64,000 nt of DNA from Halalkalicoccus paucihalophilus (GCF_001593955.1 NZ_LTAZ01000017.1:271809-335808); one strand, 5' to 3'. Positions 45,969-55,085 are shown, counted from the first letter of the stretch. A program made the numbers and translations. The notes: generated by a model not told the origin, from the sequence alone.

Positions 45969-46709
45969 CTATCTCGACTCGAACTCCACGAGTTCGACTT
46001 TGAGTTCGAGATCACCCTCGTCAGTATAGGTAGCTGCGTAAGGGGCAATACCACTCTCAGCATCGCGGATGCAGCCCTCCTGACTGAGTGTGCCGTCAAG
46101 CGTTGTTTCGACGAAGAAGCACTCAACACCCGCATAAGACCGTTTCTCAGTGACTTCCGTGATCTGTGTGCCGTCATCAGTGGTAGTCTGCTTGTAGTTG
46201 CCGATGGCCGGATCGGTAAAGCCCATCTCGAAGAGATACTGCAGCGAGACACCTTGAAGCGTAGCAATGGGCGTGTACGCTTCATTGAGGAACAGCTGGG
46301 CAGAGAACTCATCGGCGGGCCCAGTAGTAGTCGATTGGAACTGCTCACTGCCGAACTCGTAGTCCACACTCACAGTCAGCTCACCGTCACCAGCAGCCTC
46401 AGCATCATACACCAGTCGTCCAGTGACCTGCTCACCGGTCTTCCTGTCTATCCCCGCGAGGTCAAACTCGTAGTAGCCGGGTTCGCTGAGGTCGAACCAG
46501 TTGTCCTCCGTCTGAGAGCCCTCATTGACCGTTGAGCTGGTACCATCCTCGGCACCGCTACCGGCCTCGGCATCATTACTAGTATCGGTTTCGACACCGT
46601 TACTGGATAGGTCTTCGTTCGAATCGCCGTCCCCGCCAAGGCTACCGACTCCGGTACAACCTGCCAGAATAACGGTAATGGCCAGTATCACTGTTGTTAG
46701 GACGCGCAT
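45969..46709 (-). CDS. Secreted lipoprotein with an acidic linker
   Basis: 246 residues from ATG at 46709; a start at 46790 would put 27 odd residues before the signal. The signal is MRVLTTVILAITVILAGCTG with lipobox ILAGC. An Asp/Ser/Gly-rich linker follows, then a beta-rich domain: GYYEFDLAGIDRKTGEQVTG, LTVSVDYEFGSEQF and KRSYAGVECFFVETTLDG. Two Cys (ECFF, GCIRD) may form a disulfide. It resembles lipid- or polymer-binding surface proteins only in general fold. Confidence 0.7.
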   Translation of the reverse strand: MRVLTTVILAITVILAGCTGVGSLGGDGDSNEDLSSNGVETDTSNDAEAGSGAEDGTSSTVNEGSQTEDNWFDLSEPGYYEFDLAGIDRKTGEQVTGRLVYDAEAAGDGELTVSVDYEFGSEQFQSTTTGPADEFSAQLFLNEAYTPIATLQGVSLQYLFEMGFTDPAIGNYKQTTTDDGTQITEVTEKRSYAGVECFFVETTLDGTLSQEGCIRDAESGIAPYAATYTDEGDLELKVELVEFESR

Positions 46710-47188
46710 GTTCAGTAGTTGTCTATTTAATTCGTACATGATTTCGTGATTCGTATCGTATATCTGATTGTTGTCGGTCATTTCCGTCAAGCGTCAGCCC
46801 GGCTGTGTTCGGATGAGCTCGTTGGATGAGAACTTGGTCCAAGAGACCGCGGGATCTCGTCCGATTCAAGCCGTTCATCTGGCCGTCTATCATCAGCCGT
46901 TCGGGTTCACATCAGCAGTGAAACCGATATCTTCATCAGATAGATGCAAACAGTCGGCAACCGTTTGCACGGGTTCATCCACGCCCCTCGTTCAGTACTG
47001 GGCTCCGATGGGCGGGGACATCTCCATCCAAACACCGCTCGAGAAACGGTCTCTCGGCCTGGATGATCGTGCTGTGAGCAGCGGAGATCGTTTCATTTGC
47101 GTCGGATTCACTGTGTGTCGACCCCCTGTATCTGTTCAGGGAAGACGGTCAGCCTCGTTTACGACTGCCATATGTTTCAGCCACATAT
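46710..47188 (-). other. Gap with traces of a decayed minus-strand gene
   Basis: Short minus-strand pieces such as DANETISAAHSTIIQAERPF and RGVDEPVQTVADCLHLSDED look coding but lie in different frames with stops. The plus frame 46768-47265 is open but does not look coding. Probably a degenerate gene; not identifiable. Confidence 0.25.
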
Positions 47189-47638
47189 CTACCGTGTTCC
47201 GACCAACTTGTCAGCGATGCCCGCGACAATCGGTATGCGCGGGGTCTTGCCTTGATAGGAGCTGACCAGGAGGTAGAGCCACGTGGCCAATCCACCGAGT
47301 GCGAGAACCAACCAGACCAGTCCCAATACCATCGAAACGATACTCCCGACGAAGAACGTACTCGTACTGGAGAACATCACGGTAGTAATGACCGTCCCGA
47401 CGATGCTCAACGCGATATAGGCCACAAAGAGCAGCCCCGAGAAGGCCATACTCTGGGCTGCGTGGAATCGCACGAAGTCGTTTTCCTTCTCAATCAGGAA
47501 GAAAATCAATCCCGTCACAAATCCGAATAGGTACGACAGTGCTCCTGCAACGTTTTCATCCAGTCCTGACTCGCTCTCAGTGCTTGCGACCGCGGCTTCT
47601 TCGTCGATGTCGTGTGTGATGCTTGTCATTGATCTCAC
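47189..47638 (-). CDS. DUF4870 membrane protein
   Basis: 149 residues. An acidic N-terminus is followed by three or four helices in the DUF4870/Tic20-like pattern: GALSYLFGFVTGLIFFLIE, then KENDFVRFHAAQSMAFSGLL (the conserved F-x-R-F-H-A-x-Q motif) and WLYLLVSSYQGKTPRIPIV. The role of this family is unknown; it is common in bacteria and haloarchaea. It is divergent from the regulator gene at 47.9 kb. Confidence 0.85.
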   Translation of the reverse strand: MRSMTSITHDIDEEAAVASTESESGLDENVAGALSYLFGFVTGLIFFLIEKENDFVRFHAAQSMAFSGLLFVAYIALSIVGTVITTVMFSSTSTFFVGSIVSMVLGLVWLVLALGGLATWLYLLVSSYQGKTPRIPIVAGIADKLVGTR

Positions 47639-47822
47639 TGGTGGACTCCTTGCTGTGTTCCCATTCAGACGAATGGAGCAGTATCATCCGCCAACAGCTG
47701 TCAGAAGGATAGAAACGGGATTATAATTACCGACCGGGATAATTCCAGGGCGTAAAACCGTCTCAGGTCGTGGGATGATACTACTCAGTGAATAGTAACT
47801 TAATTATGATAGATGAGTGTAG

Positions 47823-47836
47823 AAATTATATAATTT
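47823..47836. promoter_or_regulatory. 14-bp AT palindrome upstream of the HTH regulator
   Basis: AAATTATATAATTT is a perfect palindrome 66 bp before the regulator start, between two divergent genes. It could be a TATA element, an autoregulatory operator, or both. Confidence 0.35.
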
Positions 47837-47901
47837 TCCTTATCGCTTCAATGAGATGTAAGTTACATTTAATAGATGGATGACGAAATGGAGCACTGAG
47901 G

Positions 47902-48714
47902 ATGGACACCGAGCGGCTCATCGAACTTATTAGGTATGCACCGGTCCTCAAAACGCTCCAAGAAGGAGGTGTAGCGGATCGACGGGAGTTGGAGCAGCAG
48001 CTGGACGTATCGAAATCGACTGTACATCGATTTACGAGATCACTAAGAGAACATGGCCTGATCGAACGCTCCAATGGTGCGTTTGTGCTCACGACGCTAG
48101 GGGAGGTAAGCATCAAAGAAATCACGGCGTTCGAAACGTCCATCGAAACCGCATGGAGACTCGCCCCTGTCTTGGAGGTCCTCAGCGCCGCTGACGTAGA
48201 TATCGATGTAGCGGCGTTCGCCGACGCAACCGTGACGGTCGCCGAGCCTGGCAACCCCTACCGTCCGGTGAACCGATTCATGTCGCTAGTTAGTGAGACC
48301 GACAGGCTACGCGGTCTCGATCCTACCTCGATCAATCCGTTGCATCTGGATGAGATCTATGAACGTATCGTCACTGGTATGAAAACCGACGTCGTCTTTC
48401 GGCCGGTGGTCGCTGAGGAACTCCTCATATCGAATCCCGATCGAGCCCGGACGGCCTTCGAAAGCGGGAATCTTACGATTCGAACGTACACCGATCTTCC
48501 GTTCGGACTAACCCTCTGTGATGACCAAATAGGGATCGGTATCTATGGGGATGAACTGGGTCTCCTGCGGATGTACGTCGATACGGACGCACCTGCCGCT
48601 TGCGAATGGGCTGAGGAAGTCTATACCGACTTCCGCGATAAAGCGACCGAACTCACGAAGCACAGCGAGCTTTCTCGATTGCCGCCTGTTCAAGCACTCG
48701 ATGACAACGACTGA
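47902..48714 (+). CDS. Winged-helix transcription regulator with a C-terminal sensor domain
   Basis: 270 residues. The N-terminal winged helix includes DRRELEQQLDVSKSTVHRFT, then RSLREHGLIERSNGAFVLT. A C-terminal domain follows with WRLAPVLEVLSAADVDIDVA, RPVNRFMSLVSETDRLRGLD and FGLTLCDDQIGIGIYGDELG. This two-domain layout is common in haloarchaeal regulators related to FilR1-type proteins. It likely binds a ligand and represses or activates nearby genes. The divergent DUF4870 gene and its own promoter palindrome are the nearest candidates for control. Confidence 0.8.
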   Translation: MDTERLIELIRYAPVLKTLQEGGVADRRELEQQLDVSKSTVHRFTRSLREHGLIERSNGAFVLTTLGEVSIKEITAFETSIETAWRLAPVLEVLSAADVDIDVAAFADATVTVAEPGNPYRPVNRFMSLVSETDRLRGLDPTSINPLHLDEIYERIVTGMKTDVVFRPVVAEELLISNPDRARTAFESGNLTIRTYTDLPFGLTLCDDQIGIGIYGDELGLLRMYVDTDAPAACEWAEEVYTDFRDKATELTKHSELSRLPPVQALDDND

Positions 48715-48799
48715 GTAAGCAGTCAAATAGGAACGATGAGTTATGGTTATTACCGCGAGCTGTCACCGTCTCAATGTCTTGTTCTGATCGAACGGTACC

Positions 48800-48970
48800 T
48801 AATCACCAGTAGAGAACGCAAGCGAGCGTGACAGTGTCGCTTCGCTCACTGGCACCATCTCTTTTCTACGCGCCACATAGATGACGGCCCAACAGCACCG
48901 ATAATATACAGTCCAGCAGACTCTAGATTCTGCCTCATACGAACGAATCTTCAAGCATTGTTTTCTTCAT
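48800..48970 (-). repeat. R2' repeat, copy at 48.9 kb
   Basis: The sequence accagtagagaacgcaagcg, then agtgtcgcttcgctcactgg, and later atgatatac-type text matches 41.9, 45.6 and 61.3 kb. The minus strand keeps only fragments of SAGLYIIGAVG. No gene lies from 48715 to 49067. Confidence 0.55.
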
Positions 48971-49067
48971 AAATGGAATACCGTCCTCGTAGGAGAGGAT
49001 TAACAAATGAATATTCTGATATATATGGCAATAACGGAGGGGTGACATCTTCTCTACTTACTGAGTC

Positions 49068-50432
49068 ATGCGAGAAAATACTACTGACCACGGTACGATG
49101 AAGCGCAGAGGCTATCTCAAAGGACTCACAGCAACTGGACTCGGTGCCGGTACGATAGCTACGGCTACTGATCGTTCACGTGCAGAGGTGGAGCAACAGG
49201 ATTCAGCAGCAATACAAGACACTGATTCGTACATCTTCGAGCAGGGAGATGTTTGTCAACCGATTGAGCCGCTGGAGTCTGGTGAAACAATCGAAGAGTT
49301 CTACGATTATCGGGATCACCAAACGCATCCGGAAGGTGTCGAGAGAAGTTACAGTTCATATGGAACGACGCATTTACAGGAAGACGATACAAGCATTTTA
49401 TTCCTTCATGAAGGGCCCAACGGTTTGAGCCTCGTCATGGTTCATGGACGACTTGGCGGGGACGGTGATGAAAATTATGTGACGTTCGACCTTATTGGAC
49501 TCCCCAATCAAGCCGACTGGGTCGTCAGAAACGACAGTTACACTTCTGAGGAGAACGTCGACGAGTTTCACCGTGGCGACGGATGGGCAAGCGCATCCTG
49601 GCTCCAGCGGGGAGACCGGACCGGCGGCGGTGCAATTCAGGGAGGGTTCGACGGTGAATTCGCCGTGACAATACAACCAGCGTTTAACGATGAAGCTACC
49701 GTTACCCCTGAAAATCATGGGCATCCGGATCCTGACTTCTATGACGAAGGTGAAATGGAAGCGTGGCATGTTCTTTCGGGAAGTGCCGACGACCCGGATC
49801 GAATGACCCTATCATCGCTCGAGGAACCGGTTACGATCCGGACTGGAACGTGCGAAGCCCCCTCCATTGTATACGATCGAAGCGACGATGGAATTACAGT
49901 CGATGTCGTGGATGCCGAGCCGGATGATCGCGTGAGTCTACAACCCACGACAGGTACGAATGATGCCATTCAATTCGAACAGATCGAGATAACCGGCGTT
50001 GATGGCGATTTTTCGCTGAACTTTGAAAACGAACCTCCGGAACGAGTGCCGTCGTCACCCGACGGCACCGATTCATTGTCATACCTCCTGATGAACGGTG
50101 AGCCAGCACAAGACATTCAAACATCTGTCACGTTTAGTATCGATCGGGAACTCCTCGAAGAACAAGACCTAGAGCCGAAATCCATTGCCCTCTACGAGGC
50201 TGCCGACGGAGAATGGGTCCAGTCGGAAACGACAGTGAGCAACGAATCGGATACGGGCTATCAGTTTATCGCAGAGGTATCCTCGCTCGAAGCGGTTACT
50301 GTTGCTGAACAACAAGGCGATACAGATGATGACGATGGTCCTGAGGTACTCTCGCTTCCCGTAGTTGGTGGTATAACTCTCGGTGCGCTCCCAGTGATTA
50401 TTGTCCTCTGGGTACTGCGAAACCGTCGGTGA
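49068..50432 (+). CDS. Surface protein with Tat signal and C-terminal membrane anchor
   Basis: 454 residues. MKRRGYLKGLTATGLGAG near residue 11 is a Tat signal, so the start may be ATG 49098. The mature part has several beta-rich regions (VTFDLIGLPNQADWVVRN, EFAVTIQPAFNDEATVTPEN, GDRTGGGAIQGGFDG). The C-terminus is an acidic spacer (GDTDDDDGPE) and one helix, LPVVGGITLGALPVIIVLWV, ending RNRR. This resembles haloarchaeal surface glycoproteins held by a C-terminal anchor, with a PGF-pre-PGF-like domain before it. Ligand unknown. Confidence 0.75.
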   Translation: MRENTTDHGTMKRRGYLKGLTATGLGAGTIATATDRSRAEVEQQDSAAIQDTDSYIFEQGDVCQPIEPLESGETIEEFYDYRDHQTHPEGVERSYSSYGTTHLQEDDTSILFLHEGPNGLSLVMVHGRLGGDGDENYVTFDLIGLPNQADWVVRNDSYTSEENVDEFHRGDGWASASWLQRGDRTGGGAIQGGFDGEFAVTIQPAFNDEATVTPENHGHPDPDFYDEGEMEAWHVLSGSADDPDRMTLSSLEEPVTIRTGTCEAPSIVYDRSDDGITVDVVDAEPDDRVSLQPTTGTNDAIQFEQIEITGVDGDFSLNFENEPPERVPSSPDGTDSLSYLLMNGEPAQDIQTSVTFSIDRELLEEQDLEPKSIALYEAADGEWVQSETTVSNESDTGYQFIAEVSSLEAVTVAEQQGDTDDDDGPEVLSLPVVGGITLGALPVIIVLWVLRNRR

Positions 50433-50558
50433 TTTCTTTCAGCGCAATAATACCGATGGAGAACGGCGGCGTTGCGATCGGCCTTGCACACGTTTAGAGA
50501 GTGATTCGCATACGAGCGAGCGCACCCCATCTTGTGCGCACTGTAACAAGGAGTAAAT

Positions 50559-50683
50559 GGCTTTGTTGAAACCTTCTTGCTGTCGTGTGATTTGCTGAGA
50601 GGCTACTTTGGTATCGGATCTGTGAAAATCGGTGAGAAGAGTGGCTCGTCTCACTGTCAACGCTGAAGGGTTTTAACAGAACC
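50559..50683. mobile_element. Probable MITE of 125 bp
   Basis: Left end GGCTTTGTTGAAACCTTC and right end (reverse complement) GGTTCTGTTAAAACCCTTC form imperfect terminal inverted repeats. There is no coding capacity. A target-site duplication is not clear. The gap 50433-50722 holds nothing else. Confidence 0.45.
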
Positions 50684-50722
50684 GCTACTACCTACTTCGA
50701 ATACCTTGAAAGCAGACGTCAG

Positions 50723-51724
50723 CTAGTCAGCGCTGTTGTAGAGCTCAAGGAGCTCATCGTGCAGCTCACAGTTGGTTGCGACCGTATCGCCCGCTAAAAT
50801 CGCCTCCAATGAGCTATTTCCTTCGAAGTCCGTCACTGTACCACCAGCCTCCTCAACGAGCAGCGCTCCGGCTGCGATATCGACCTCTTTCAAATCTTTC
50901 ACAGTGAGTGTATCAAATACCCCCTCGGCGACGAACGCAAGATCAACCGCAGCAGCGCCCAGCTGCCGAATTCCGAGCGAATCCGTCACAAACGTCTTCA
51001 TGAGCTCACGGTAACGCTCGTCGTCGATTCCGGCTTCCGAGTAAAAGCCGACAGAATTGAGTGACTCTTCGACCGTCTCAGTTGAGGTGACCGTGAGTTC
51101 AGTCGTCGTACCCGAAACTGGCATGCCATCCTCACCGCCAAGATAGCGATACGTGCCCTCACCGCGAACAGCCACGTACACCTCATCGGTCGGTGAGTAA
51201 TAGATCACACCGGCGTAGAGTTCACTATCCCGTGTTACGGCGATCGAAACACAGTAATGAGGAATCCCGCGTGCGAAGTTGGTTGTTCCGTCAAGCGGGT
51301 CGATAATCCAGACACGGTCCCCTTCTAAAGACCCACCTTCTTCTTCGCCAAAGAGCGCGTAGCCATCAGCTTCAAAGTCGTCACCGAGTTCGTCACGGAT
51401 CGTATCGCGAATGATCGTTTCCGAGCTCGTATCGACTTCCGTGACGAGTTGCTGGGGAGCCTTCGTATCCGCTTCGACGCCCGCATCTGCATTTTCATCG
51501 TGAATATCGGCAGCTTGTTTTGCCGCCATGACTGCAACCTCAAGGTCACGGCTATCAATCGGAAGTGCCTCAGTATCAGTCGTATCAGCATCGTCCGCCG
51601 CTACAGCCCCTGTGGTGCCGATACCTGCAAGGCCGGTCGCACCCATCATCTGGAGGAGGCGACGTCGCGACGTGCTAACTTCAGTTCCGGGCGTACCAGA
51701 GTTGGTTTGGTCATCAGTAACCAT
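50723..51724 (-). CDS. Inositol monophosphatase-family protein with a Tat signal
   Basis: 333 residues. SRRRLLQMMGATGLAGIGTT is a Tat signal followed by AAD. The catalytic core has VDTSSETIIRDTI, EEEGG, the metal-binding WIIDPLDGTTNFARGIPHY near residue 143, and GIRQLGAAAVDLAFVAEGVF with DIAAGALLVEEAGG. These are all IMPase motifs. Family members hydrolyse inositol or sugar phosphates with Mg2+, normally in the cytoplasm. The signal predicts export, so the substrate would be a phosphorylated compound outside the cell. A decayed paralogue of its C-terminus lies at 53.3-53.5 kb. Confidence 0.85.
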   Translation of the reverse strand: MVTDDQTNSGTPGTEVSTSRRRLLQMMGATGLAGIGTTGAVAADDADTTDTEALPIDSRDLEVAVMAAKQAADIHDENADAGVEADTKAPQQLVTEVDTSSETIIRDTIRDELGDDFEADGYALFGEEEGGSLEGDRVWIIDPLDGTTNFARGIPHYCVSIAVTRDSELYAGVIYYSPTDEVYVAVRGEGTYRYLGGEDGMPVSGTTTELTVTSTETVEESLNSVGFYSEAGIDDERYRELMKTFVTDSLGIRQLGAAAVDLAFVAEGVFDTLTVKDLKEVDIAAGALLVEEAGGTVTDFEGNSSLEAILAGDTVATNCELHDELLELYNSAD

Positions 51725-51854
51725 AGTTCATGCACCTCTATCCAACCTAATAAATACTATCCGTTCGTTAATTAGTATGAGGATTTAATATAATTATGGT
51801 TCATATGTCGATATTATTTTAGAAAGATTACTAATTGTTACTTCGGTCGGCAGT

Positions 51855-51925
51855 ATCGGGCTTGCGTCCGCCACAGTCGTTCTCGCAGTTCATGATCTGA
51901 CGACCTATGTAGTCAGTTAGTAAGG
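51855..51925 (+). repeat. R1 gene fragment, short copy
   Basis: The sequence cttgcgtccgccacagtcgt, ctcgcagttcatgatctgac and cctatgtagtcag matches the PASATVVLAFHDxxxYAVGD part of the helix-hairpin-helix gene. It is truncated and has no hairpin. The rest of 51725-52103 is AT-rich and holds only the promoters of the flanking genes. Confidence 0.5.
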
Positions 51926-52103
51926 AGGTATCGCTCACCGAAAACAGACAGACACTATTTATTTCTCAAAACGTGTCTTCAGGTTTATAATCTAAATAAA
52001 GACAAATTCCATGCAGTATAAATTGAATGTCCACATACTATTACTATTGTTAGTCATCATATTCCTATAAGGGTTTTGTATGCCGGTGTTGTAGCTGCTC
52101 ACG

Positions 52104-52649
52104 ATGGCTCCTTCAACGTCAGTGGAGGTCCAGAATATCGTCGCTTCAACAAAAATCGCTCAAGAAGTTGATCTCAATACTCTCTGCCAAGATCTCGACA
52201 GAGCACAACACAGCACGGGAGCAATTACCTGTCTTACCTACCGATTACAAGAGCCAAAAATAGCAATCAATATTCATCAATCCGGCAAGCTCATCATCAC
52301 GGGTGCAAAATCCGTTCAAGACGTGTATACAGGCTTCTATCGCCTGTTTGATGAGCTGCGAGAGCTACACATTGATCTGTTGAATCCACCGCACATATCT
52401 ATTGACAATGTAGTAACTAGTGCTGATCTTGGTCAGTCAGTGGACCTTGCTATGATTGCTATTACATTGGGAGTCGAACAAATCGAGTATGAACCAGAGC
52501 AATTTCCAGCACTTATCTATTGGCTCGAAAAGCCAAGTGCGGTTGTGATGCTATTTGCAAGTGGGAAAATGGTTATTACTGGCTGCACAACCAAAAAGAC
52601 GGCAACAGAGGTACTCGAGATCGCTGTCTCTCAAGTGCTTGATGCATGA
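52104..52649 (+). CDS. tbp: Divergent TATA-box-binding protein
   Basis: 181 residues, two direct repeats of the TBP saddle. Repeat 1 is VEVQNIVASTKIAQEVDLNT to SGKLIITGAKSVQDV. Repeat 2 is ISIDNVVTSADLGQSVDLAM, IEYEPEQFPALIYWLEKPSA and MLFASGKMVITG. Repeat 2 keeps both intercalating Phe (EQFPA and LFASGK). In repeat 1 both are lost (TGAITCL for EQFPGL, and INIHQSGK for LIFRSGK). Haloarchaea often have several TBPs; this one is probably an accessory initiation factor with altered DNA bending or promoter choice. It lies in AT-rich sequence without operon partners. Confidence 0.9.
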   Translation: MAPSTSVEVQNIVASTKIAQEVDLNTLCQDLDRAQHSTGAITCLTYRLQEPKIAINIHQSGKLIITGAKSVQDVYTGFYRLFDELRELHIDLLNPPHISIDNVVTSADLGQSVDLAMIAITLGVEQIEYEPEQFPALIYWLEKPSAVVMLFASGKMVITGCTTKKTATEVLEIAVSQVLDA

Positions 52650-52839
52650 TCTTCTGTGAACGGTCGTGGTCGTATTTCTCTGTTTTCTGTAGTGTAGTTA
52701 CAGCTGATATCTTCCCCGTATCAATATTCGAAATGTCTATCGGATGCATGGCTTCGGCGAAACGCTGTACAGCTCTTTGAGAGAGCTGTCGATTTTTATC
52801 GGACGTTCTTGCAGGCACTTAATTCCGTGCAGAAGTCAT

Positions 52840-53064
52840 TCAGCGACAACGTCTATGGCGTTCTTGCCGAAGAGGGAAGCTGGTAATTTCTTTCACGTAG
52901 TGAAGGAACGTCTCAATAGAGCTAATCACAAGATGAGCTTCAACAGTGATAAGCTCGAGTCCCAGTACGGAAATACGATCCCAGAGATCAACGACAATAC
53001 CTTTATCGAGAATTCGGTCCAGTATTTCTGCTAGACTTGACGTGCTTGGTCGAGCTGAACTCAT
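52840..53064 (-). CDS. Orphan GvpA/GvpJ-like gas-vesicle protein, C-terminus altered
   Basis: 74 residues from ATG at 53064 (an upstream ATG at 53088 adds eight). The text SSLAEILDRILDKGIVVDLW, DRISVLGLELITVEAHLVIS and SIETFLHYVKEI follows the GvpA/J/M core closely: helix, strand, strand, helix. After KEI the sequence runs into a basic tail (PLRQERHRRC) unlike the acidic family ends, so the 3' end may be shifted. No other gvp genes are present, so gas vesicles cannot be made from this locus alone. It may be a relic of a gvp cluster or a repurposed protein. Confidence 0.7.
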   Translation of the reverse strand: MSSARPSTSSLAEILDRILDKGIVVDLWDRISVLGLELITVEAHLVISSIETFLHYVKEITSFPLRQERHRRCR

Positions 53065-53303
53065 AGTCCCATCGTGAATAGATACCATATCTGTACCCTC
53101 TTAGTGTTTCGTAGATAATTGCTGCCCAGACTGTGTAACATATCAATCAGAATAACCACCTGTCTTAAAATGAGCGCTAAAACAGTTCGGTATTGTCATA
53201 TTGTTCACCAGTAACCCATGTGGCCTAACAAATATTACTGGAACAGGGTTAAACTCATAATTCGATATCAAAGACAAGCACGAGTAGTCTGAAACGGTCG
53301 CGA

Positions 53304-53530
53304 GTTAGTCGGTGCCGTCGTGATCACAAGAAGCTCATCGTAGAGTTCCAGTTGGTTACGAGCATGTCTCCCGCTAGAATTGCCTCCAACGATCTCTCTC
53401 CTTCACAATCCGTCACCATCCCCCCAGCCCACACCGCCGAATTGGCAGGGACTTCATCAAAGGGATCCTCAAGCGTCGTCTCCCCAACTTGGAGTACGAG
53501 ACTCTGATCGTGAGCCAAATGAGTATTCAA
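53304..53530 (-). pseudogene. C-terminal fragment of an inositol-monophosphatase-like gene
   Basis: The minus frame encodes GGMVTDCEGERSLEAILAGD and MLVTNW, the counterpart of GGTVTDFEGNSSLEAILAGD and TVATNC in the gene at 50.7 kb. Only the last 30 to 40 residues match. The upstream part (LVLQVGETTLEDPFDEVPA) is unrelated. It is a truncated duplicate. The gap 53065-53303 is AT-rich and empty. Confidence 0.65.
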
Positions 53531-53651
53531 TCGGGTTATCGAAGACAGTAGAATGGAAACTCCTATTGCCTTAACCTATAGTACTGAGATATGGTAGCAC
53601 AACGTGTAGACAATCTTCCTGCAATACTAGACGGGATCTAACAGAACAACC

Positions 53652-55085
53652 ATGTCCAGTGTCGAACGTGCGCGATCAGCCGTCTCGCGCAATTGGCTAC
53701 GGATTCTGTTCGCAGTAATTATCATTCTCTCGATCGCCGTTCTCGTTAGTGGCGCAACCGCTGACACTCTCTCAACGGCAACGAAAGAGGACGTCCCACG
53801 CGCCGAGGAGGCCGACGGTCATACGGTCATCACTGAGTCAGGGCGAGCAGGCACGATCACTGCGTATGAACCCGATGGGAGCATTCTCTATTATGAGAAC
53901 GAACGGACGAAGTATTTTGACGTCGATCCCGTCGAAGACGACCCGATGACCGTCGAATACACGGCGACTGATACCATCCACACCGAGGGGCCGAAATGTG
54001 GCTCGCCCCCATGTGCGCGAAACGTCATCGAGCAGACGGACTTGGAGACCGGCGAGACCGAGGTGCTCTACGAGCGGTATGACTACACGGAGACGGCTGC
54101 CGAGTGGCACGACGCCGATCGCATCGGCGAGAACCGCTTTATCGTTGCCGATATGGTCGCTGATCAGGTGTTTATCGTCAACACCGAAACAGAGATTATC
54201 GAGTGGACGTGGGATGCGCAGGCTGACTACCCCATTGAAGAGGGCGGCCCGTTCCCCGGTGATTGGGCGCACATCAACGACGTCGAGTACATCGACGATC
54301 CCGAAAGCGAGGTCGACGGGACGATCATGGTCAGCATGCGCAACCAAGATCAGGTCGTCTTCGTCGACCCTGAGGAGGGCCTCCAAGAAGAGTGGACACT
54401 CGGAGCCCAGAATGATCATGACGTTCTCTACCAGCAGCACAACCCCGACTACATTCCGACCGATCAAGGCGGACCCGCTATCGTCGTCGCCGACTCGGAG
54501 AACGGCAACATCGAAGAGTACCAGCGCGAGGGCGACGAATGGACTCAGACGTGGGAGTGGTCCGACGAGTGGATGCAGTGGCCACGGGACGCTGACCGAC
54601 TACCCAACGGCAACACGCTCGTCGTTGATAGCCATGGCAATCGCGTCATGGAACTGAGTCCCGATGGCGAGGGGGGCTGGGAGGCCGTCTGGGAGGTCGG
54701 CTCAACGATGCCATATGACGCCGAGCGCCTCGAAACCGGCGACGAAAGCGAAGGTGGCGAAAGCGCCCAGCAACTGGGCTACGAGTCCCAGACGCCGAGT
54801 GATGCCGATGGAGTCAGTGACAGCGCCGAAAGTGACAGCGGGTTCGACCCGCTCCAGGTAGTTGTGGGGATCTACGATGAGATCGGCCTTATCATCGAAT
54901 CGTTGCTTCCCCACCGGATTCTCAATGCTATCCTGTTCATCACTCCGGTGTGGATGACCACCCCTCACTACGCTGCCGTGGCTGTTGGTGCCCTGACTAC
55001 AATCGCATGGTTCGGAATCGAACTCGGTTGGCAGCTGTATGACAGGGGAATCCGAGCGCGACTCCCCGTCTACCAGAAGCGGTAG
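53652..55085 (+). CDS. Arylsulfotransferase (ASST)-like membrane protein
   Basis: 477 residues. An N-terminal helix (WLRILFAVIIILSIAVLVSG) is followed by a large six-bladed-propeller-like domain: GRAGTITAYEPDGSILYYEN, WHDADRIGENRFIVADMVAD, WAHINDVEYIDDPESEVDG, MVSMRNQDQVVFVDPEEGLQ and QWPRDADRLPNGNTLVVDSH. The repeated H/R-D-A-D-R and N-x-x-V-V-D patterns fit the ASST propeller. At least one C-terminal helix (ILNAILFITPVWM) and a second one follow. Bacterial ASST moves sulfate between phenols; here catalytic His residues are not certain. It is probably a surface protein. Confidence 0.78.
   Translation: MSSVERARSAVSRNWLRILFAVIIILSIAVLVSGATADTLSTATKEDVPRAEEADGHTVITESGRAGTITAYEPDGSILYYENERTKYFDVDPVEDDPMTVEYTATDTIHTEGPKCGSPPCARNVIEQTDLETGETEVLYERYDYTETAAEWHDADRIGENRFIVADMVADQVFIVNTETEIIEWTWDAQADYPIEEGGPFPGDWAHINDVEYIDDPESEVDGTIMVSMRNQDQVVFVDPEEGLQEEWTLGAQNDHDVLYQQHNPDYIPTDQGGPAIVVADSENGNIEEYQREGDEWTQTWEWSDEWMQWPRDADRLPNGNTLVVDSHGNRVMELSPDGEGGWEAVWEVGSTMPYDAERLETGDESEGGESAQQLGYESQTPSDADGVSDSAESDSGFDPLQVVVGIYDEIGLIIESLLPHRILNAILFITPVWMTTPHYAAVAVGALTTIAWFGIELGWQLYDRGIRARLPVYQKR

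Noticed and set aside
46768..47265. 165-codon plus frame between the lipoprotein and DUF4870 genes
   Set aside because: It has unusual Cys and Ser content and no domain, overlaps the DUF4870 gene, and lacks a promoter-like sequence.
53838..54657. 200-codon frames overlapping the ASST-like gene
   Set aside because: They are alternative readings of a high-GC3 coding region and have no family features.
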